64,000 nt of DNA from Eucalyptus grandis. Its lineage: Eukaryota > Streptophyta > Magnoliopsida > Myrtales > Myrtaceae. Both the position numbers and the translations under genes were made by a program. The stretch is from the NCBI RefSeq assembly GCF_016545825.1, contig NC_052619.1, forward strand, positions 41,879,682-41,943,681, read 5' to 3'. Of this stretch, positions 57,083-64,000 are shown one piece after another. The stretch's first letter is position 1; the number at the start of each line of letters is the position of its first letter. The notes under the pieces were generated by a model, which saw only the letters and a program-made list of their open reading frames with translations, was not told the DNA's origin and made no database searches.

Positions 57083-57975
57083 GCCTATAGGGCTATTCTC
57101 AGAGCTGATCACTCTCGAGATAACTAGACTAGCTGGGGAAGCCAGTAAGGAATTTTAAGGCAATAGACTTGAGAATTCGATCAGGAATCGACTTTTCGAT
57201 CGTGCTCATCTTTAGAGGCCATTACGGCACAGTTAAAAATCGATTTGAAATAAGAGATTGGTATGTTCGACTGAGATGTGTGGCCCATTGTGGATGACTC
57301 CACTAAATTGGAAAATTTTCGTTGACCGGCATTAATTTGATTTTACTATCGTTTTGGTACCATGTATCCATAATTGATTTCTCGAGATTTTCATGACAAC
57401 CAATAGTCGCCAATGTGTCGAGTGGGTTCATTGTGACTCGAATAAAATCGACCATGGATCATTTTCCCTAAAAAGTTCTAAAAACTACCGGGTAGCCTAG
57501 GTCACGCTAAAAATGCGCCAAATGGAAATTAACTGCCAATTTAAGACCGATTTCAGAAATTGAAGATTCTGTCATGTCACAATAAATTCTAGAACCCACG
57601 ACTCAGTCTCAGAAGATTTTTCTAACACCCGAAAAAATTTAGGAAAAACTCGTCGCCAGGTTGTGCTTGTGCAGAACATGCCGAGGATTGTTTTGATGGA
57701 AAAATTGGGAAGCATGATCAATGTAGGGGTGAGGAAAAATGCTGAGACGATCGATGGATGACCAATTGAATTTATTAAGGTCAATTAAGATTTAATTGAG
57801 CAAAACATTAAGCTATTTGAAGCCATCCTCCCCCAAATTCGTAGCTTCCCTTCCCCCTAGCATTTTGGACCTTTTCGCATGTCCAAAAAGGTGCATGTGT
57901 GGCTTAATATGAGCCAAGGACCAATGCTTGGCTTAGGATGGCTTTGGAAGATAATTGTTGTGGAAAATATTGACC
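57083..57975 (+). mobile_element. Tekay-like LTR fragment (plus orientation)
   Basis: Matches the 5' part of LTR B: GGCGCCTATAGGGCTATTCT, CAGAGCTGATCACTC, CTATCGTTTTGGTACCATGT, GTCACGCTAAAAATGCGCC and CTGTCATGTCACAATAAATT. The first 70 bp or so of the LTR are missing and it breaks off near 57975 against an integrase-coding region of another family. Confidence 0.72.
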
Positions 57976-59560
57976 AAGTGGAGCCGAGAATTTAAATTGG
58001 AAGAATGGGGGTTGTTAAAGTCTATAGTAGACTCAGAAATTAAATTGGAAATGGATTGTCTTACTGGTATGCTTTGTGCATTAATAATAGAACCCGAGAT
58101 TATTCAGAAAGTTAAAATCCTGCAAGAATCTGACCCAGAGATTTTGAAAATGAAAGATGCTGTGTCTTTAGGAAAAAGGCCGGAATTTCATGTCTCTGAA
58201 GATGGAGTGGTAAGATGCCAAGGACGACTCTGTGTTCCCGATAACGAAGAATTAAAGAAGGAAATTATGTCGGAGACACATAAGAGTAATTATAGTATTC
58301 ATCCGGTTAGTACAAAGATGTACATGAATTTGCGTCAACAGTTTCGGTGGAATGGTATGATGGCAGATATAGCTAAGCATGTTTCTCAATGTTTGATGTG
58401 CTAGCAAGTAAAAGCGGAGCATCGCAAACCCGCAGGGCTCTTGAGACCATTAGACATACCAGAATGGAAGTGGGAGCATATAACAATGGACTTTATGCAA
58501 GGATTGCCAAGGACATCAAGTGGTCATGATTCTATTTGGGTAATAGTGGACCGTTTGACTAAATCGGCTCATTTGCTAGCAGTTCGCATGGACTACCCAA
58601 TGGATAAATATGGGGATATATATGTAGGTCAAGTAGTACGCCTACATGGTATTCCAGTGACTATTACCTAAGATCAGAATTCGAGATTTACTTCGAACTT
58701 TTGGCGAAGTCTTCAAATTGCATTAGGAACTAAGCTTCAGTTTAGTACTGTTTTTCATCCCCAGATAGATGGACAAACAGAAAGAGTAATCCAGACATTA
58801 GATGATATGTTGAGGGCTTGTGTAATTGATTTCAAAGGAAATTGGGATGAAAGATTGCATTTGGTGGAGTTTGCCTATAATAATAGTTTCCAAAAAAGTA
58901 TAGGCATGGCTCCCTATGAAGCATTATATGGAAGATGTAGGACTCCTGTCTGTTGGAATGAAGTAGGTGAAAGGAAATTGACAGGACCTGAACTGGTACA
59001 AGTTACCACTGAAGCTGTTGAAATCATTAGGAAAAGACTTAAAACAGCTCAGAGTAGGCAGAAAGACTATGTAGATAGGCGTAGAAGGCCTTTGGAATTT
59101 AGCGTGGGAGACCATGTATTCCTTAAGGTATCTCCAATGAAAGGGATATCTCGATTTGGGATGAAGGGTAAGTTAAGCCCCAAATTTGTTGGACCTTTTG
59201 AAATACTCAAAAGGATAGGGGATGTAGCTTATTGCTTAGCGCTACCTCCTAAGTTGGGAAATTTGCATGATGTGTTTCATGTATCGATGTTGATGAAGTA
59301 CCAGCCGGATCCTGGTCACATACTCGATCATGAAGCCATCAAAGTGGATGAGAAAGTGAGGTACATTGAATAGCCTGTACAGATATTGGATCGAAAGGAA
59401 CAAATTCTTAGGACTAAGAAGATCCCTCTGGTTAAGGTACTATGGTGACATCATGATATGGAAGAAGCCACATGGGAAAGTGAATCAGATGAATGAAAAG
59501 TACCCCTATTTGTTTCAAGAAGGCACGAGTGGTGTCTAATTTCGAGGACGAAATTCTCTA
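57976..59560 (+). pseudogene. Ty3/gypsy chromovirus integrase with chromodomain
   Basis: The frame encodes the zinc-binding HHCC part (ETHKSNYSIHPVSTKMYMNL, HVSQCLMC then a TAG), AEHRKPAGLLRPLDIPEWKW, the catalytic HITMDFMQGLPRT, STVFHPQIDGQTERVIQTL, EFAYNNSFQKSIGMAPYEAL, the GPY/F-type FVGPFEILKRIGDVAYCLAL and LHDVFHVSMLMKY. After another stop comes a chromodomain, KIPLVKVLW-stop-HHDMEEATWESESDE. The middle catalytic Asp block is damaged (stop-DQNSRF). Chromodomains bind histone marks and steer integration; this architecture is that of Tekay/Del-type chromoviruses. Protease, RT and RNase H are missing on the left. At least four in-frame stops: not functional. Confidence 0.92.
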
Positions 59561-59573
59561 AGGAGGGGAGAAT
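59559..59573 (+). other. Polypurine tract before the chromovirus LTR
   Basis: TAAGGAGGGGAGAAT directly before the LTR start TGTGGCATCC, where the plus-strand primer is expected. Confidence 0.8.
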
Positions 59574-62500
59574 TGTGGCATCCTGGAATTTCATAAAAAT
59601 CCCTAAATATGCCGTGAGCTATGGATAGGCAATAGAAGTACCGCTATTGTACTTTGTAGCCTCCTAGTCCATGAGTTGCAATGAGATATATGGCCAAGTC
59701 TTTAATGGATGAATTTCAAGTGTATAGTTATCTTAATTTGTAATTTAGTACTTCAATTTAATAGGAATTTAAGTAGTTTTAAAAGGGTTGATCTTAGGCT
59801 AATTAGGCTTGGGTCTTAGGCCCAAGAGGGAGGGGCCTAAGATGGGCCAAGCTGGCCGGCCCAATAGAAGCCCACGGATGGGGCTGTCGCCGGCCCAAGG
59901 GAGGCCCAAGAAGAGGAGTGGCCGGCCCATTGCATGGGCCTTGCCAAGTGGCAAGGAGGACTTGCATGCATTGGCCATTGGAAGTGGCAAGTAATCATTT
60001 CCAAGGATGGAGATTTGGGGGAATAAAAGGAAGAGGAGGAGAGAGAGTGGCTGGTTGGTTCCGTCCAAGCCAGAGAGAGAGAGAGAGAGAGAGAGGGTTG
60101 CGAGAGAGAGAAGGGCGCCGAGAGGAGAGGAACCGAGGAGGAGGAGGAGCCGTCGCCGCCCGTTTGCCGCCCGTTCGCCGCAAGTTAGGAGGCAAGTTAG
60201 GATCCTCTTACTACTCTTGCATGTATGTTTGGAGTAATGTCGTATTTTGGGTGATTAGGAGGGGGAAACCGAAGCTAGGATGACTTGTTCTTGAGTGGTG
60301 TTGCTGTTTTTCGCATGAACCGCCTGAGTCAGAATCTTGTGTGAGCTTGCATGCATGTTTTGAGTTCGATTTTGAATTTTATTTCTTCATGAAAGTTGTA
60401 GCCAACATCTTAAAATACAACATACTAAAATTTGGTGTAAAATTGTGGAGATTTAAGGGGTCAAAATCTCATCCTACGGAGACACTAGATCTGGAACTGT
60501 TTTGCTGACCTTTTGGTAGATTTGTGGTTGCATGTTGATTGTTATCAAGAATATCTCTTTGACTTCTTCATGAAACTTGTAGAGAACATCTTAAGGAATA
60601 ACATAATCAAATTTGAAGTAAAATGAACAAGTGTAGCCTAGTGAATCGACTTACTCTTGATGACGGTAAATCTGGAGACGTGGTACTAGACACCCGAGAC
60701 TTCATGGACCTATATTGTGACTGTTCTTTAAACATTTGACTTAGGTCCCTTAATGAAAGTTGTAGGGGACCTCTTGAAGTAATACATATCCAAATTTCAG
60801 AGGAAAATAAGAAGAAAAAGTGGGTAAAAACTCGGTATCTCGGAGGTGACTACACTGGATGTTTCGGTATGAGAACCAGAAGCTTCGGACGACTATAGGA
60901 AATTATATAAAACGAATCTGGTCTAGAAGTCTTGATGAAAAATATACTTTAGTGTCTTAACTATAACCTGGTGAAATTTTATAATTTTCTGCGGTCTTTC
61001 AAGTATGTTAATCGAATTATTTCAAAAACTGCACATTCTGTTTTTATCCGAAATTGCATGCTGTGATTGTGTGAATGATATCTTTTGTGTGGAACTTTAT
61101 TGGCCATGTGTTTTTCATGAAATCATTATCTTATTTTCTTGTTTATCACATGCCTTAATTTCATGATTTGTGGGAATCATATGGGTATTTAATTTAAATA
61201 TTTTCAAAAATGGTGTAAGCTGGAATTTAAATAAATTTCAAAAAGGCATGATAAATGGACTATTTTAAATTGTACGAATTCCATAAACTTTATTTTTATG
61301 AATGATTTCGTCTTGCTGCATGTATGATGATGACTGATGATGCATGTATAGATCAAAGGATGAAAGTGATTTTGTTTGCCATTACATCATGTGCCATGCT
61401 GAGTTGAGACCTAAATTGGTAAATATGATCAATGATAAATGAGGAAACTGTTTGTGGCGGATGATAATGCCCAGGAGTATCGGGATGCCCGGAATGGTTC
61501 GGTGCCGAAGCCTCGGAGGTCTTTGCCTGAGGGGATGCCTCGTGATGCCAGTTGGGATGCGAGATGCCCGGAATGTGGGGGTGCCGGATGCCCGGTGACC
61601 TTAAGTGGCTTAATGCCGGAGGTTTTTCTCGCGATGCCAGGATGGGGTGCGAGTGTAAAGTATGGGATGAAATTGATGATCCCAAGAAAGAGTGATGTGG
61701 TGATCGAATCGAAAAATTAAAAGTGGAAATTGAATTATGCATATATGACATGATATGATGATGATCACCTATGGCATGATGATATGCATATATGACATGA
61801 TATGATGATGATCACCGGTGGCATGATGATACGTATGTGTTATGATTGTGATGAAGATGTATGATGGTATATGCATGGCTTTGAGGTAAATATGCTTGGA
61901 TGCATGAGTGACATCTATGACGTTGAGATTTTATTGTATGATGCATTAGTGGTTATTGGATTCATTTTCCTACTGAGTGATTGTACTCACCCCTTCGGAG
62001 ACCAACATTTTAGATTAGAAAGATGCCGCTTCCTACTGTCACGCGAGGCACCTTTTATGGCCTCCCATCGGATGTAGAAGTAGAATGTACGGAGATCGAC
62101 TGCATCACCGTCCCTTGATTGACTTTTGTGCGAGTGCGAGTGCTGGTTATGTACGATGTGGGCCTGGCTGGGGGCCCAATCATCCAGGAGTTCCTGTCCG
62201 TTCATGTTCGCCGAGACGAAATGTTTAAAGGGATGTTGCCGCCACCACCACCCGACGCGCCAGGATGGGTGTGATGGTTGCGTGAGGGGTAGAGAGCTGG
62301 AGTTTCTTTTTGGGAATAGCTGCCGTTGTTAGATAGAGGACGTCATGTGATTACTTGAGGGGTCATAGTATCTTTTTGGGATGTGGCCAAGTGTAGCTGA
62401 AAATCTTTGCTTTCTTTTGTTGTATATACCTGCGAAAATCCATCATGAAAATATGTAAATAAAAGTGGCGTGGCTTTGTCTTTTATTATGGTATTTAGTG

Positions 62501-62702
62501 GTGTGCAATTGTATCATGGTTGTTAGGAGGGAGAGATGGCGATATTATATTTTGCTTCCGCTAATGAGTCGCTCTGGGACCGTTTTCAAAAAAAAAAAAA
62601 TTATCTATGATTTACAACTCTTCTTCTAAGAGATGTAGCTAGTGTTCCATTAGGTGGAACATCCGGTGCCTGTGGCGACCCTAGGTGGTTCGGGGTGTCA
62701 CA
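59574..62702 (+). mobile_element. Complete chromovirus LTR (3129 bp) shared between two units
   Basis: Begins TGTGGCATCCTGGAATTTC after the polypurine tract and ends TCGGGGTGTCACA, followed by a primer-binding-like site. It carries three copies of a TTCATGAAAGTTGTAG-type block (60385, 60564, 60749), a GA microsatellite (60071-60097), a GATGCCCGGAATG-rich segment (61480-61600) and a 47-bp tandem pair (61739-61832). A GC-rich part (59810-60200) gives chance ORFs. The family differs from the Tekay-like LTRs elsewhere in the window. Left of it is pol, right of it is gag. Confidence 0.85.
61470..61832. repeat. Internal LTR repeats (GATGCCCGGAATG cluster; 47-bp tandem pair)
   Basis: GATGCC/CGGAATG/GGTGCCG words recur through 61480-61620. 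Then two 47-bp units with ATATGACATGATATGATG and GATCACC sit at 61739-61785 and 61786-61832. Confidence 0.75.
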
Positions 62703-62713
62703 GTGCCCCTTTT

Positions 62714-62726
62714 TGGTATTAGAGTG
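62714..62726 (+). other. Primer-binding site (degenerate) of the right-hand gypsy unit
   Basis: TGGTATTAGAGTG is close to TGGTATCAGAGC, the usual initiator-Met tRNA complement, 11 bases after the LTR end. Two C-to-T type changes suggest decay. Confidence 0.7.
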
Positions 62727-62988
62727 AGTGGTTATAGGTGGAGTAATAAGGAGCCTCATTTGGAAATTGAGGAACATGATGACAATGCACACCATAAGAT
62801 ATAAAACGGAATAATTGAATAACGGGTGATAAGTATTCACTCGTAGATCCCTAGTAGTTAATTTTGAGTTGCCTTTAGGTACCAGTAACATGTATATGTT
62901 ACTTACGTAGCAGTAGTAGTTGCTTTGAATGGAGGCAGTGAGTCTCAGATTATTCCTGAGGCAATGCTTGGAAATTGCAAGGAAAGTC

Positions 62989-63962
62989 ATGGTGCGAGCT
63001 GGAAGTGCTCATCCATCAAGGGCTGAAGCCTCTGCTACAAGGGCTGAACCTCGAATGGAAGACATCCTGCAAGCATTGGCCAATATTGGAAATTTGATGG
63101 AAAGGTAGGCGCAGCAGCAACCTGGAGCAGAATGCTGTACTCAAGGACTGGTGGAGCAATATCTGAAGCTGAAGCCACCTAAGTTCAATGGAATGGGAAG
63201 TCCTGAAGAGGCGGAACAATGGATTGATGAGATGGAACGAATTTTTCGGCTGTTGGACTGCAATAATGCTGAGAAAATAACTTTGGCAGAGTATCAGCTT
63301 GAGGGAAATGCAAAGTTTTGGTGGAGAGCTTCGAAAGACATAATTTTTCCAACAGGTACTGATGTTAACTGGGAAGAGTTTGTGAGAGCTTTCAATAGAA
63401 AGCATTTTTCTTACTGTGCTAAAGATAGGAAAATTACAGAATTTGTTCAACTAGAACAAAAGGAGCTGACAGTGGACCAGAGGAAAAGGCTAAGAGATTC
63501 ATGAAAGGGTTGAGAACTGACATTAGAAAGCAACTAGTGCCTTTGAACATAAGAGATTATAATGAGATTTATGAAAGGGCACAGTTAGTGGAGTAGGAAT
63601 TGTTGAGGGAATGGTCGGAGTTTAAGAAACCGTTGAATTTTAATGATGTGAGGAGGGGTAAAAGACCCTACTCTGGTCAAGGTCAGACTTGGAATGTGAA
63701 GAAGAAGAGTAATTTTGGAAATTTTGGGGGAGCAAGAAGTGGTCCGAATATAGGGAAAGCACCCTATCAACCTGGTATTTGTCAAAGGTGTAATGGGCGA
63801 CATGGCCCAAGACCTTGCAATGGACGACTAAAATGTTTTGGTTGTGGACAAGTGGACCATCTTAGGAGAAGTTGCCCACAAGAAAGGTCGCAAGTGAGTG
63901 TTGGCTCGGTGCGACAGGGATATCAGAGTGCTGTTAGATCAAACGTACAAGGGAATCCTTAG
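62989..63962 (+). pseudogene. Ty3/gypsy gag with zinc knuckle
   Basis: Begins MVRAGSAHPSRAEASATRAE at 62989. There is a TAG at 63106, then YLKLKPPKFNGMGSPEEAEQ, WIDEMERIFRLLDC, YQLEGNAKFWWRASK and ITEFVQLEQKELTVDQ. A deletion of some 20 codons with a frameshift follows near 63480 (TVDQ joins directly to a RKAKRFMKGLRT-like part in another frame), another TAG at 63595, and the nucleocapsid knuckle CFGCGQVDHLRRSC at about 63835-63875. This retrotransposon-gag fold is that of chromoviruses. The element continues past the window edge. Not functional as seen. Confidence 0.9.
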
Positions 63963-64000
63963 AGGCCACCAGCACAAGGAATGGTGTATGCGGTCACCCA

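Noticed and set aside
59799..60283. ORFs of 61-121 aa on both strands
   Set aside because: They lie in the GC- and GA-rich part of the chromovirus LTR, open in several frames by composition.

Overview
The window is nuclear DNA from a flowering plant, most likely a woody eudicot. The grounds are spliced genes of plant-specific families (a BAHD acyltransferase; fragments of callose synthase, a plastid ribosomal protein L1 and a phenylcoumaran/isoflavone-reductase-like enzyme), nested plant LTR retrotransposons, and many small hAT-like and MITE-like elements. AT-rich elements with GC-rich cores built from GAGCTCG/GCCGGC strings remind me of Myrtaceae genomes, but that is only an impression. I see no rRNA or tRNA gene, no organelle DNA and no bacterial-type genes.

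Only one gene looks intact: a three-exon BAHD acyltransferase on the minus strand (28841..26004, 434 aa), closest in style to omega-hydroxypalmitate O-feruloyl transferases. It is the survivor of a decayed minus-strand family. An exon-1 relic lies just downstream (25470-25692). A pseudogene at 3939-5870 has its 5' flank stranded at 10783-11880. A C-terminal relic lies at 12105-12345. Comparing the copies shows what hit them: an 823-bp hAT element exactly over a splice acceptor, a copia fragment that replaced exon 1 and half of exon 2, a 4-kb solo LTR inside that copia fragment, and a MITE in the promoter copy.

Layout. 1-2007: 3' end of a gypsy-type element (minisatellite, polypurine tract, LTR). 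2008-3198: LTR fragment of a second family (called Tekay-like here). 3700-13370: BAHD relics and their insertions. 13370-19837: non-coding retroelement internal DNA, a large minisatellite, and a 3' LTR with an oppositely oriented solo LTR nested in it. 19838-25100: MITEs and a callose synthase fragment. 25100-30810: the intact BAHD locus. 30893-34689: LTR fragment, a hAT-like remnant and a chimeric gene fragment. 34690-41032: a Tekay-like solo LTR with another solo LTR nested inside. 41033-45015: remnants and LTR fragments. 45016-51935: a degenerate Ty1/copia element on the minus strand. 51936-57080: LTR fragment and non-coding internal DNA. 57083-64000: LTR fragment, then the integrase-chromodomain end of a Ty3/gypsy chromovirus, one complete LTR, and the primer-binding site and gag of a following unit that runs off the window.

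No retroelement here looks able to move on its own: every coding domain seen carries stops or frameshifts. The most unusual objects are the fused L1/reductase fragment (33541-33840), the hAT insertion that duplicated a splice acceptor (4501-5339), the unrelated minisatellites found at one homologous LTR position in four copies, and the integrase-LTR-gag order at the right edge. I did not find a convincing new biological system; the main interest is genome-evolution structure. Lineage names for retroelements rest on motif recognition from memory, not on searches.
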